DNA of 64,000 bases from Cytobacillus firmus (GTDB lineage Bacteria > Bacillota > Bacilli > Bacillales > Cytobacillaceae): positions 3,620,001 through 3,684,000 of the forward strand of contig NZ_CP098323.1 in the NCBI RefSeq assembly GCF_023657595.1, given 5' to 3'. A program made the position numbers and the translations under genes. This document shows, piece after piece, positions 43,838 to 52,266 of the stretch. The notes under the pieces are model-generated. The model was not told where the DNA came from and ran no database searches. It saw only the letters and a list, made by a program, of their open reading frames with translations. The first letter of the stretch is position 1. The number at the start of each line of letters is the position of its first letter.

Positions 43838-44230
43838 TTGGAATCTATCTTACTGTCATTATTGATCTTATCTATAGGGCTATTCATTCTTTCAGTGTTT
43901 TTGAGAGATCCTTATAAAGAGCTGCGCGATGAAATGGACCAAATGTCCATGCAGCAAATCCAGGAAATGTATCAAATTAAAAAGAAATTAAAAGTATTGG
44001 AAGAAGAACTGCTCGTGGCGGATGAACCCTTTACTCAGCACGTTCCTGCAGAGCCTTCTATTCATTCTGCAGAAAAAAGGGAAGTTCATGAAATAATAAA
44101 AAATCAGGTGATTCTGCTTACCAGGCAAGGGCTGTCAGTAGAACAAATTGCAAGACAATCTTCACTCTCTCCTGATGAAGTAAGGACCATCCAAACAGAA
44201 ATGAAATTTAGGGGCCATAGCCATGTATAA
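43838..44230 (+). CDS. Membrane-anchored protein with C-terminal helix-turn-helix
   Basis: 130 residues from TTG 43838 (GAGGTGA about 7 nt before). One N-terminal membrane helix (SILLSLLILSIGLFILSVFL) is followed by a coiled-coil-like stretch (IQEMYQIKKKLKVLEEELL). A helix-turn-helix (LTRQGLSVEQIARQSSLSPDEVRTIQTEM) closes the protein. The N-in helix leaves the HTH in the cytoplasm. It overlaps the next gene by 8 nt. The pair resembles yqzD-yqzC of B. subtilis, beside the pst operon, by position only. Function unknown. Confidence 0.8.
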   Translation: MESILLSLLILSIGLFILSVFLRDPYKELRDEMDQMSMQQIQEMYQIKKKLKVLEEELLVADEPFTQHVPAEPSIHSAEKREVHEIIKNQVILLTRQGLSVEQIARQSSLSPDEVRTIQTEMKFRGHSHV

Positions 44231-44705
44231 AAGAAATACCAGGGCATTTGCATTTGGCATCCTTATTGCTGTCATAGCCTTTGGCACAGCCTACTTTTTG
44301 AATAAACCGGAGCATACTGAAAATAGAACAATCGATGAAAACAGCGCAAAAAACTTCCTGCAGGCACACGGCTACACTGTATTAACAAACGAAGAATATA
44401 CTCTCCTGCAGCAGAAGGACGCTAAAGACCAAAACGAGAATAAGGAAGTAAAAGAAGAACCTGCTGAGAAAAATACGGAGCAGGAAGAAGAGTCTCAGAA
44501 AGTCTATCAGCTTACCATTGAGAGCGGCATGACACCCGGGGAAATCGCGTCACTGCTTGAAAAATCGAGTGTAATCGACCAGGCAGCAGACTTCGGCAAT
44601 TACCTGGAGGAATACGGGTACAGCAAAAAAATACAGCTGGGCACATTTGAACTGACCCATAATATGAGCTATAAAGAAATTGCTAAAATCATAACAAAAA
44701 GCTAA
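44223..44705 (+). CDS. Small MltG/YceG-like membrane protein
   Basis: 160 residues. One N-terminal membrane helix (AFAFGILIAVIAFGTAYFL) precedes an acidic linker rich in K and E (about 75-100). A YceG-like LysM-type segment ends the protein (YQLTIESGMTPGEIASLLEKSSVI, then LGTFELTHNMSYKEIAKIIT). It lacks the catalytic half of MltG transglycosylase, so it may bind, but not cut, glycan. Possibly the counterpart of B. subtilis yqzC. Coupled to the upstream HTH protein by an 8-nt overlap. Confidence 0.8.
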   Translation: MYKRNTRAFAFGILIAVIAFGTAYFLNKPEHTENRTIDENSAKNFLQAHGYTVLTNEEYTLLQQKDAKDQNENKEVKEEPAEKNTEQEEESQKVYQLTIESGMTPGEIASLLEKSSVIDQAADFGNYLEEYGYSKKIQLGTFELTHNMSYKEIAKIITKS

Positions 44706-44733
44706 AAGGTTAAGATTCCTTTTAGCTTTTTTT
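44700..44733 (+). terminator. Terminator behind the YceG-like gene
   Basis: AGCTAAAAGG / CCTTTTAGCT perfect ten-base stem with an eight-base loop and a T run; the stop codon lies in the left arm. Confidence 0.92.
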
Positions 44734-44751
44734 ACTGCAGCTCCTTTATGG

Positions 44752-45262
44752 CAAGGCGCTTCCGCTTTCTTGTCTAGCTCCAGCGCCTACCCCCTCGAGG
44801 TCACAAGCCAATCCTCCCAAAAAGGCAAAAAACGCCTTTCCGCGAGGCTCGTCTTGTGCTTGTCGGGGGTGAACAAGGCGCTTCCGCTTTCTTGTCTAGC
44901 TCCAGCGCCTACCCCCTCGAGGTCACAAGCTTGTCTAGTTGCGGCTCCTAGGAACTCGGGGTCATAAGCCGTTTCCTTTCAGAAGGAAAAACGCCTTCTT
45001 ACAGGAACCGTCTTATGCCTGTCGTCCCTGGGCAGTCGCCTACACATTTCGGGCAATCCTCCCAAAAAGGCAAAAAACGCCTTTCCGCAACGCTCGTCTT
45101 GTGCTTGTGGCCCGCAGGACAAGGAAGACTTCGTCAGCATAAACATCGCACGACCAAAAGCGACAGCTTTTGGGAGGATGCGGGTCATGCAGACGTTGCC
45201 GCCACAGGACGTGGCGACCTTAGTCTGCATTCCTCGTGAACCAGGCGCTTCCGCTTTTCTTG
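44752..45262. repeat. Mosaic GC-rich repeat region ending at the phoU stop codon
   Basis: A 57-bp unit (CAAGGCGCTTCCGCTTTCTT... to CACAAGC) is present twice, identical, at 44752-44808 and 44874-44930. A fragment of its start (AGGCGCTTCCGCTTTTCTTG) closes the region at 45243-45262. A second unit (CAATCCTCCCAAAAAGGC... to GTGCTTGT, 55 bp) is at 44809-44863 and 45054-45108 with few changes. Both contain short hairpins (GGCAAAAAACGCC). The last repeat base is next to the phoU stop (45263-45265). It is non-coding; the ORFs across it are artefacts of high GC. Confidence 0.85.
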
Positions 45263-45922
45263 TTAATTATTTAAATCATACTGGCGTCCTTTAACCAAAT
45301 AAAAAATATGCTCTGAAATATTCGTAACATGGTCAGCTGCTCTTTCTAAATAACGGCAAATAAATGAAAGCTGGGTGATCTGCGGAAGGTATTCCGGTTT
45401 CTGCAGATTAATTTGCAGCAGCTCTTTAATGGTTTCACCATAGAGGTCATCGACCTGATCATCCATATCGGCAACTTTTTTGGCTTTTGCAGTATCTTCT
45501 TCAGTGAAAGCTTCCAGTGATAGACGCAGCATTTCAGTTGAAATTTCATACATTTTCTTTATATGTTCAATCGGCTTAATTAGCGGCTCTGACCCAATCC
45601 GTATGGTGGACTTTGCAATATTCACTCCAAAGTCTGCAATTCGTTCAATGTCTGTTGCGATTTTTATAGCCACAATGATGCGGCGGAGGTCAATAGCCAC
45701 TGGCTGTTGTTTTGCAATTAGCAGAATGGCTAAATCATTTATTTCCTCATACAGAATATCAGCCTGATTGTCGTCATCAATGATTTCAAGTGCCAATTCA
45801 ATGTTTTGGGTTTCAAGTGCTTCAACTGATCTATGCAGGGCCTCTATTGCAAAATTGCCAATTTCTATAAGCATTTTTTGAAGCTCCTGAAGATCATAGT
45901 CAAACCTTTCACGTACTGCCAT
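45263..45922 (-). CDS. phoU: Phosphate transport regulator PhoU
   Basis: 219 residues forming two three-helix PhoU domains, with metal-site helices EIIDDDNQADILYEEIND and KKVADMDDQVDDLYGETIKE and the sections ATDIERIADFGVNIAK and ICRYLERAADHVTNIAE-like. Links Pst transport to PhoR signalling and limits phosphate uptake. ATG 45922 follows GGGGGA by 8 nt. It is the last gene of the pst operon, 58 nt after pstB. Its stop codon directly borders a repeat region. Confidence 0.95.
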   Translation of the reverse strand: MAVRERFDYDLQELQKMLIEIGNFAIEALHRSVEALETQNIELALEIIDDDNQADILYEEINDLAILLIAKQQPVAIDLRRIIVAIKIATDIERIADFGVNIAKSTIRIGSEPLIKPIEHIKKMYEISTEMLRLSLEAFTEEDTAKAKKVADMDDQVDDLYGETIKELLQINLQKPEYLPQITQLSFICRYLERAADHVTNISEHIFYLVKGRQYDLNN

Positions 45923-45979
45923 CAATGTAATCCCCCTTCATCCATATAATAATGCTTGTATTCTTTCATAATCATTCGA

Positions 45980-46807
45980 TTAACCGAATCGTCCGGTGAT
46001 ATAATCTTCAGTCCGCTTATCTGAAGGGGTAGAGAATATCTTATCCGTATCGGCAAACTCGATTACTTCACCGTTTAAGAAGAAAGCTGTTTTATCAGAA
46101 ATACGGGCTGCCTGCTGCATATTATGAGTAACGATGATAATACTGAATTCTTCCTTAAGCTCCTGCACCAGCTCCTCTACTTTTAGGGTAGAGATAGGGT
46201 CAAGTGCAGATGTAGGCTCATCCATTAAGATGACATCCGGTTCAATTGCAAGACAGCGTGCAATGCAAAGTCGCTGCTGCTGCCCGCCTGATAGGCCATA
46301 CGCATTCTGATTCAGGCGATCTTTAACTTCGTCCCAGATGGCGGCACCCCTCAAACTTTTCTCAACAATCTCATCAAGGATTTTTTTATCGCGGATACCA
46401 TGAATTTTCGGTCCATAGGCTACATTTTCATAAATGGACTTTGGAAATGGATTTGGCTTTTGAAAAACCATCCCCACATTTGTTCTTAAATCCTCCACTT
46501 TAAATGATTTATCAAGAATATTTCGCTCCCGGTATAAGATTTCTCCGGAAATTCTTACTGAAGGCACAAGTTCAACCATGCGGTTCAGCGTTTTAATATA
46601 TGTGGACTTACCGCATCCTGATGGTCCGATAATTGCCGTTACTTCATTTTCATTGATGGCTAAATTTATATTTTTTAAAGCATGGCCTTCACCATACCAA
46701 AGGTTAAGATCTTTTGTATTATAAACAACTTTTTTGTTTTCTGCTGAATTTGGAGCTATGCTTTCTTTTTTTATATTTGGATTTGTTTTTTCTGTCACAA
46801 CAGGCAT
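45980..46807 (-). CDS. pstB: Phosphate ABC transporter ATP-binding protein
   Basis: 275 residues. Walker [10 protein letters not shown] near residue 60, the ABC signature [13 protein letters not shown] near 170, Walker [15 protein letters not shown] near 193 and the switch histidine IIVTHNMQQ near 222. The N-terminal ~30 residues are a polar extension. GGGAGG precedes the start. Fourth gene of pstS-C-A-B-phoU; only one pstB copy is present, whereas B. subtilis has two. Confidence 0.98.
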   Translation of the reverse strand: MPVVTEKTNPNIKKESIAPNSAENKKVVYNTKDLNLWYGEGHALKNINLAINENEVTAIIGPSGCGKSTYIKTLNRMVELVPSVRISGEILYRERNILDKSFKVEDLRTNVGMVFQKPNPFPKSIYENVAYGPKIHGIRDKKILDEIVEKSLRGAAIWDEVKDRLNQNAYGLSGGQQQRLCIARCLAIEPDVILMDEPTSALDPISTLKVEELVQELKEEFSIIIVTHNMQQAARISDKTAFFLNGEVIEFADTDKIFSTPSDKRTEDYITGRFG

Positions 46808-46825
46808 TTTAGAAAACCTCCCAGG

Positions 46826-47710
46826 CTAATATCTTTTTTGGAACTTGTTCCGAATTAAGATGGCTATTGAGTTCATCACGAATAAAACAATTAATAATAT
46901 CACAATTGTTGCAGCTGCCAGGTTTGCATATTCTGCTACTAGAGCAGAGTCGATTGTCCAATAATAAATCTGTACCGGCAAAATCGTAAATTTATCAAAG
47001 ATTCCATCAGGAACGGGAATTAACAAAGCCGGTATTCCAATAACAACCAATGGCGCTGTTTCGCCTATTGCCCGCGATAATGCAAGAATAACCCCCGTAA
47101 GGATTCCAGGTAATGCTGCTGGAAGTACTACATTTTTAATCGTTTGCCACTTTGTTGCTCCCATTCCGTAAGAGGCTTCTCTTAGAAATTGGGGAACAGC
47201 ACGGATTGCTTCCTGGCTGGCAACTACTACAACAGGAAGAACAAGCAGTGCCATCGTGAGTCCTCCTGCGAGAACTACAGAACCCAAATCTAACGCTCTT
47301 GCAAAAACAGTTAATCCAAGGATTCCAAAAACAACTGACGGAACGCCCGCCAGGTTGGAAATGTTCGTCTTAATAAATGAAGAAACGCGGCCCTTGGCTG
47401 CATATTCTTCAAGGTAAATTGCTGTGCCTACTCCAAGAATCATCGTTACAGGAGCAACTACAAGCATCAGCCAAAATGTTCCTGTTATGGCTCCCCAGAT
47501 TCCAGCCCTTTCAGGATCTGTTGATAAGCGATTCATCAGAAAATCCATATTGATCCAGCTTAAACCATCAGCGAGGACCCGATAGATTAATACAATTAAT
47601 ACAACCAGACCGAATAAAGTGGCCAAAAAGAATAGTGTTTTAGCCAGGTTATTGGCAAGCAGGCGGCTGCCCATTTTTTTATGCACTTGTTCTGTATCTA
47701 CATATTTCAT
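46826..47710 (-). CDS. pstA: Phosphate ABC transporter permease PstA
   Basis: 294 residues with six membrane segments. The permease loop EAIRAVPQFLREASYGMGATKWQTI near 190 contacts PstB, and the last section has YYWTIDSALVAEYANLAAAT. The ATG shares one base with the pstC stop (TAATG), so the two permeases are translationally coupled. Confidence 0.97.
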   Translation of the reverse strand: MKYVDTEQVHKKMGSRLLANNLAKTLFFLATLFGLVVLIVLIYRVLADGLSWINMDFLMNRLSTDPERAGIWGAITGTFWLMLVVAPVTMILGVGTAIYLEEYAAKGRVSSFIKTNISNLAGVPSVVFGILGLTVFARALDLGSVVLAGGLTMALLVLPVVVVASQEAIRAVPQFLREASYGMGATKWQTIKNVVLPAALPGILTGVILALSRAIGETAPLVVIGIPALLIPVPDGIFDKFTILPVQIYYWTIDSALVAEYANLAAATIVILLIVLFVMNSIAILIRNKFQKRY

Positions 47711-48666
47711 TAATATTCCTCCCTAAACCTGCGAGAGATATACTGAGCAAGAAGGTTCATTATTAACGTAAACACAAACAATGTCATTGCAACAGCGTAA
47801 AGGCTATAATATAAGGTTGTTCCTGCGGCTGCTTCCCCGCCTGTTACTTCCACAATATAAGCAGTCATAGTCTGCATGGACTGTGTAACATCAAAAGTAA
47901 AATTTTTCGAACTTCCGCTCGCAATGGTGACGATCATCGTTTCCCCGATTGCTCTGGAAATTCCTAATACAAACGAAGCAATGATACCCGAAATTGCTGC
48001 TGGTACTACCACTTTCCAGGTTACCTCAAGCTTTGTTGCCCCCAGTGCAAGAGCACCCTCCCTCATCGCATTTGGTACAGAACTCATTGCATCTTCAGAA
48101 AGGGAAGCTACCATTGGGATAATCATGATTCCCATTACAATCCCGGGGCTTAATATATTTGTTGGTTCAAGACCAGGAATAAAAGATCTTAATAAAGGTG
48201 TTACAAACGTAAAAGCAAAAAATCCATAAACAATGGTAGGAATACCTGCCAGTATTTCAAGAAGAGGCTTTAATGCCTTTCTTGTTTTTTCTGATGCGTA
48301 TTCACTTAAAAATATGGCTGTCATCAGTCCTACTGGAATCGCAACCAGCATAGCTATTAAAGTCGAAATGATGGTTCCCGTCAATAAAGGCAGAACACCA
48401 AAGACAGCATTTTCACCTAAAGGCTTTAATTGAGTGCCTGTAAAGAAATCTATAAAAGAAACGTCTTTAAAAAAGGCGATTGTTTCCGTAATTAATGTAA
48501 GTACAATTCCAATAGTGGTAAGAACTGAAATTGCTGCGATGCCGAATAATATTTTCGGTATTAATTTTTCTGTGTAATTATTGACACTTCGAGATTTTTT
48601 CTTTTGCTGAATGATTTCTCGTACATTCAGCGTTTTGTTACCGTGTTGAACAGAACTTTTAGCCAA
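47710..48666 (-). CDS. pstC: Phosphate ABC transporter permease PstC
   Basis: About 318 residues with six membrane segments, the PstC marker LIETIAFFKDV-like opening and FFTGTQLKPLGENAVFGVLPLLTGT, and the coupling loop SVPNAMREGALALGATKLEVTWKV near 215. I set the start at TTG 48666, eight bases after AAAGGGG, instead of the track start at 48693. It is separated from pstS by an intercistronic hairpin. Confidence 0.96.
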   Translation of the reverse strand: MAKSSVQHGNKTLNVREIIQQKKKSRSVNNYTEKLIPKILFGIAAISVLTTIGIVLTLITETIAFFKDVSFIDFFTGTQLKPLGENAVFGVLPLLTGTIISTLIAMLVAIPVGLMTAIFLSEYASEKTRKALKPLLEILAGIPTIVYGFFAFTFVTPLLRSFIPGLEPTNILSPGIVMGIMIIPMVASLSEDAMSSVPNAMREGALALGATKLEVTWKVVVPAAISGIIASFVLGISRAIGETMIVTIASGSSKNFTFDVTQSMQTMTAYIVEVTGGEAAAGTTLYYSLYAVAMTLFVFTLIMNLLAQYISRRFREEY

Positions 48667-48724
48667 GTGAAAAACCCCTTTCAGCCTTCTCATCCAAAGA
48701 AGAACTCTTTACATGAACATCACA

Positions 48725-48755
48725 AGAAGATGAGAATGCAAACCTCTCATCTTCT
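48725..48755 (-). terminator. Intercistronic hairpin between pstS and pstC
   Basis: Perfect 11-base stem AGAAGATGAGA / TCTCATCTTCT with a nine-base loop, without a T run on the minus strand. It is more likely a stabiliser or partial attenuator giving more PstS than permease than a full stop. Confidence 0.65.
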
Positions 48756-48770
48756 CATAACAAAACTTCT

Positions 48771-49730
48771 TTATTTCAATCCGTTCAAAGCATCCAGAGA
48801 AGCTTGGATATCTTCGTCTGATAATGGTGCGAATCCAGTTTCTGCTGCAACATCCTGTGCATTTTCCATTGTATAGATAGCATAATCAAGAACTTGAGGC
48901 TTTTCTTTAGCCATATTTGTATTCAAATATGTGAATACCGGGCGAGTAAATGGAGCATAATCTCCGTCTTCTTTGATTGTGTCTAATGATGGTTCAACAG
49001 GCCCGTTGCCAAAGTCTACTTTTACTGCAGACAATTTATCTTTGTTGCTGTCATAGTAACCATAGCCAAAGAATCCGATAGCATTTTTATCTTTAGATAC
49101 AAGATCCACTAAAGTTGAGTAATCCTGCTGCAGATTGATATTTTCAGGAAGATCCTGTTCGTCGAGAATATTCTCAAACATAAATTCGTAAGTGCCGTGG
49201 TTTTCATTTGGACCATATGTTTGAATTTCTTCATCCGGGAAATCAGGGCGAACATCCGACCATTTTTTCTTTCCTGCACTTGCAAGGAAGATATCAACAA
49301 CTTCCTGCTGTGTAAGCTCTTTAGCCCATTCATTTTCTTTGTTAATTACGATTGTGATACCGTCTAAAGCTACCTTCATTTCCTGTACATCAATGCCAAG
49401 ATCTTCAGCGGAAGCTTTCTCCTCATCTTTAATTTGGCGGGAAGCGTCGTTAAAATCTGTTCCGTCTTCGGCAAGGAATTTCTTAAAGCCAGCTGAAGTT
49501 CCGGAGCGGCTGACTTCTACAGAGACATTTTCCTGTTCTCCCATATAATTTTCAGCCATGCGTGCCATAAATGGATAAACTGTACCAGAACCATCTATGA
49601 CCACACTGCCTTCCAGTGCTTCATTGTTATCTCCATTTGCGCTGGTGCCTTCTTCGCCTCCGCATGCTGCAGTGAATGCCATTACGGCTGATAGCATTAG
49701 TAAAAGACTCATTTTTTTAAGACGTTTCAT
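48771..49730 (-). CDS. pstS: Phosphate-binding lipoprotein PstS
   Basis: 319 residues. Signal peptide LLLMLSAVMAFTAACGG with lipobox FTAAC, then the phosphate-site segments VVIDGSGTVYPFMARMAENY near 42 and VEVSRSGTSAGFKKFLAE near 72, plus DFNDASRQIK. It delivers phosphate to PstCA on the outer face of the membrane. A PhoP box lies about 60-100 bp upstream, so the operon should be induced by phosphate starvation. Confidence 0.97.
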   Translation of the reverse strand: MKRLKKMSLLLMLSAVMAFTAACGGEEGTSANGDNNEALEGSVVIDGSGTVYPFMARMAENYMGEQENVSVEVSRSGTSAGFKKFLAEDGTDFNDASRQIKDEEKASAEDLGIDVQEMKVALDGITIVINKENEWAKELTQQEVVDIFLASAGKKKWSDVRPDFPDEEIQTYGPNENHGTYEFMFENILDEQDLPENINLQQDYSTLVDLVSKDKNAIGFFGYGYYDSNKDKLSAVKVDFGNGPVEPSLDTIKEDGDYAPFTRPVFTYLNTNMAKEKPQVLDYAIYTMENAQDVAAETGFAPLSDEDIQASLDALNGLK

Positions 49731-49791
49731 TCCTGAATTCCCCCTAAGAAATTTGGTTGTTTTGTCCTACGCATTTAGAATAAGGGTTGAC

Positions 49792-49830
49792 TGTTAACGC
49801 GGTTTTAACTGATTGTAAAGCTTTTGTAAA
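49792..49830 (-). promoter_or_regulatory. PhoP box upstream of the pst operon
   Basis: On the minus strand TTTACA, TTTACA, TTAAAA and TTAACA follow at exact 11-bp steps (starts at 49830, 49819, 49808 and 49797). This is the PhoP pattern of direct TT(A/T)ACA repeats with 5-bp spacers. A TATTCT -10 candidate lies at 49777-49782. Confidence 0.85.
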
Positions 49831-49903
49831 TGTCAGCAATTCTTGTGTAAATATGTCGAATTAGAGGTATAACGTTATATTTAGATATCAAAGATACTAA
49901 GAC

Positions 49904-49940
49904 AAAAAAAACTGTCTCCCGTTTAAATAGGGAGACAGTC
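49904..49940 (-). terminator. Terminator of pbpA
   Basis: ACTGTCTCCC / GGGAGACAGT ten-base stem with a nine-base loop and an eight-base T run on the minus strand. Confidence 0.92.
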
Positions 49941-49948
49941 CATCAAGC

Positions 49949-52135
49949 TTATTCATTTTCTTCATTTTCTTTGCGGGCATCTTCCTGCCCTTCAATTACT
50001 TCATCGATATTTTCCACTTTTTGAACAGACTCTTTGCTGTCGCTGCCTTTCTTGTGACGCTCCTTTTTAAGCTCAAAGTAAGCATCCAGAACACGTTCGC
50101 CAATTTTTTTATTCGCTCCGTGGTCCACGCTTCCCTGATAGGCCCATGGAACTAAAACAGCCATGGCAATCTCGGGATTCTCTGATGGTGCATAGCCAAC
50201 AAGGCTGAGATTCATGACCTCAGGAGGCTCTTTTCCAAATTTGCTGCGCTCGGGTCCATCATAAAAGGCCTCTGCTGTACCTGTTTTACCCGCCGGTTTA
50301 TACTCTTTGCCGGCAAAATAAGAATAACCTGTACCGCCTTTTTCCTGCATGACTCTGCGGAAGCCTTCCTGGACACGGTCCATCCAGCCATCTTCAAGTT
50401 CAACCCTATTAAGAACCTTTGGCTCCATTTCCTGAACAATAGGGCCAAGTTCATTATTTTCCATTAATGGCTCACGGATTTCTTTTACAATATGAGGCTC
50501 CATCCTATTGCCGCCATTGGCAATGACAGACACATATTGGGCAAGCTGCATGTTGGAATAGGTGTCGTACTGTCCAATCGAAAGGTCAAGCATGAAACCA
50601 GGCAATGCACTCATTCCTTTAAATCCCGTTTGCTCATTAGGCAAATCAATCCCGGTCCGAACGCCAAGACCGAATTGAGCGAAGGATTCCCTTACAGTAC
50701 TAAACGCTTTTTTATCTATCCATAAAGGCTTCTCGAACTCATATTTCCCCCCGCCTATATTGATGACAGTTTCAAACATATAAACGTTGGAGGAAAATTT
50801 AAGAGCATTGATATCATTTAAAGGGCCGAAGTTTCTCCAGGATTTTTTTACCGGTGTTCCTTTGATTTTTAAAGGACGATCATAAAAAACGGTTCCGGGA
50901 TTAATAGCCCCCGTTTTATAACCGGTAAGTATTGTAGCACCCTTCACAGCTGAACCGACATTATAAGTAGTCGTGATGTTGCCTAATGCATCATCCTGCA
51001 TTTCGGATTGGCCTGTGTCTTTATCCTTTACAATCTTTTTGCCGGCCATTGAAAGAACTTCTCCAGTATGCGGGTCCATCAGTACCACATAAGCCCTGTC
51101 CAGTAATGAAGTTCCGGATGATGCCTTGGCTTTACGCAATTCCTCTTCAATGATTTTCTCAACTTCCTTCTGAAGATCCATATCAATGCTCAGCACAAGG
51201 TCCTTGCCTCTTTGACCATCTGTAATGGGAATAGTTTCAAGGACATTCCCGGCTTTGTCCGTAATATTTTTCACTTTTGCCTTTTGCCCGTGGAGTACTT
51301 CTTCATATTGCATCTCAATGTAACTTTTTCCTACACGGTCATTACGGCTGTAGTCACGTGCCATATAGTATTCAATCTGTTCAGCCGGAAGACCTTCATC
51401 AGAGCTTGTTACTTTTCCAAGCACTGATTTCAAAGTATCTCCAAAGGCATAATATCTTTCCCAGTCGGTTGTTGTATCAACACCTGGTAAAAGCTGCAGA
51501 TTTTCACTGACAACTGCAAATTCCTCAGGTGTTACTTTTTTATTCTTAACGATTTGGGGTGTTAAAGCATATCCGCTTGTAAATTCTCTATAGATAGCAA
51601 GAACTTCAAGATCGTCTTTTGTCAATTCACTTAATTCCTCTTCTGTAATCCGATCCAAAGTGAGCTGATATAGGGCCTTATCCAGCTCCTTTTCCTTACC
51701 CTCATACTTCTTTTCAAGTTCTTCTTTATCTTTTTTAGTAACCTTTTCTTCTGCCTTTTCAGGATTCTTCATGATCCAGTAATCTTTCTTATCGCGTTCC
51801 TGAACCTTTTTGGTATCTTTGTCTATCAGCTTGGCCAGCTTTTCTGCCACCTCAAGCATTTCATCCTGCTTGTACCCATTATTAGTATAAGTGATGGCAT
51901 TTTGCGGGGTATTATCGACAATAACCTGTCCATTTCGGTCAAACATTTTACCTCTTGGCACAGGACTGTTGACTGTAACATCTTCCGTTCTTTCAATCTC
52001 ACGCTTATAATCATCGCCATAAACAATCTGAACCATCCCAAGCCGGAGGATCAGCATAGAAAACAATAAAAACACAGCAAAGAAGAGCATATTCAGACGG
52101 AAAGGAACATGGGTCTTCTTTTTCTTCCTATTCAA
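49949..52135 (-). CDS. pbpA: Penicillin-binding protein 2 (PbpA class B transpeptidase)
   Basis: About 728 residues. The N-terminal membrane anchor (MLFFAVFLLFSMLILRLGM) is followed by a dimerisation domain and a transpeptidase domain. The active-site SxxK is SAVK near 395, SxN is SSN near 445, and KTGTAEAF is near 610. It cross-links side-wall peptidoglycan in rod-shape synthesis. The charged tail (KESVQKVENIDEVIEGQEDARKENEENE-like) is acidic. The start is unclear: TTG 52135 has better spacing to AAAGGAAG than GTG 52144. Position between the pst operon and yqgE is conserved. Confidence 0.95.
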   Translation of the reverse strand: MNRKKKKTHVPFRLNMLFFAVFLLFSMLILRLGMVQIVYGDDYKREIERTEDVTVNSPVPRGKMFDRNGQVIVDNTPQNAITYTNNGYKQDEMLEVAEKLAKLIDKDTKKVQERDKKDYWIMKNPEKAEEKVTKKDKEELEKKYEGKEKELDKALYQLTLDRITEEELSELTKDDLEVLAIYREFTSGYALTPQIVKNKKVTPEEFAVVSENLQLLPGVDTTTDWERYYAFGDTLKSVLGKVTSSDEGLPAEQIEYYMARDYSRNDRVGKSYIEMQYEEVLHGQKAKVKNITDKAGNVLETIPITDGQRGKDLVLSIDMDLQKEVEKIIEEELRKAKASSGTSLLDRAYVVLMDPHTGEVLSMAGKKIVKDKDTGQSEMQDDALGNITTTYNVGSAVKGATILTGYKTGAINPGTVFYDRPLKIKGTPVKKSWRNFGPLNDINALKFSSNVYMFETVINIGGGKYEFEKPLWIDKKAFSTVRESFAQFGLGVRTGIDLPNEQTGFKGMSALPGFMLDLSIGQYDTYSNMQLAQYVSVIANGGNRMEPHIVKEIREPLMENNELGPIVQEMEPKVLNRVELEDGWMDRVQEGFRRVMQEKGGTGYSYFAGKEYKPAGKTGTAEAFYDGPERSKFGKEPPEVMNLSLVGYAPSENPEIAMAVLVPWAYQGSVDHGANKKIGERVLDAYFELKKERHKKGSDSKESVQKVENIDEVIEGQEDARKENEENE

Positions 52136-52240
52136 ATTACGCACACTTCCTTTAAAAAAGTCTCATAATCCCATTCTAAAAGAAAATAACAATAAATTCT
52201 ATAAAGAACCCTTTTTCGACAAAGATAATTTTATTGGTAA

Positions 52241-52266
52241 AAAAAAGAGAGAGGATTTCCTCTCTC
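52241..52266 (-). terminator. Terminator of the MFS gene yqgE
   Basis: GAGAGAGGA / TCCTCTCTC stem with a two-base loop and a run of T on the minus strand; it overlaps the yqgE stop. Confidence 0.88.

Noticed and set aside
44752..45108. Possible CRISPR-like alternation of repeats
   Set aside because: Only two copies of each unit, units too long and unevenly spaced, and no cas genes.
44770..45239. Four ORFs of 65-83 residues in the mosaic repeat
   Set aside because: Repeat-derived, low-complexity, no start signals, overlapping on both strands.
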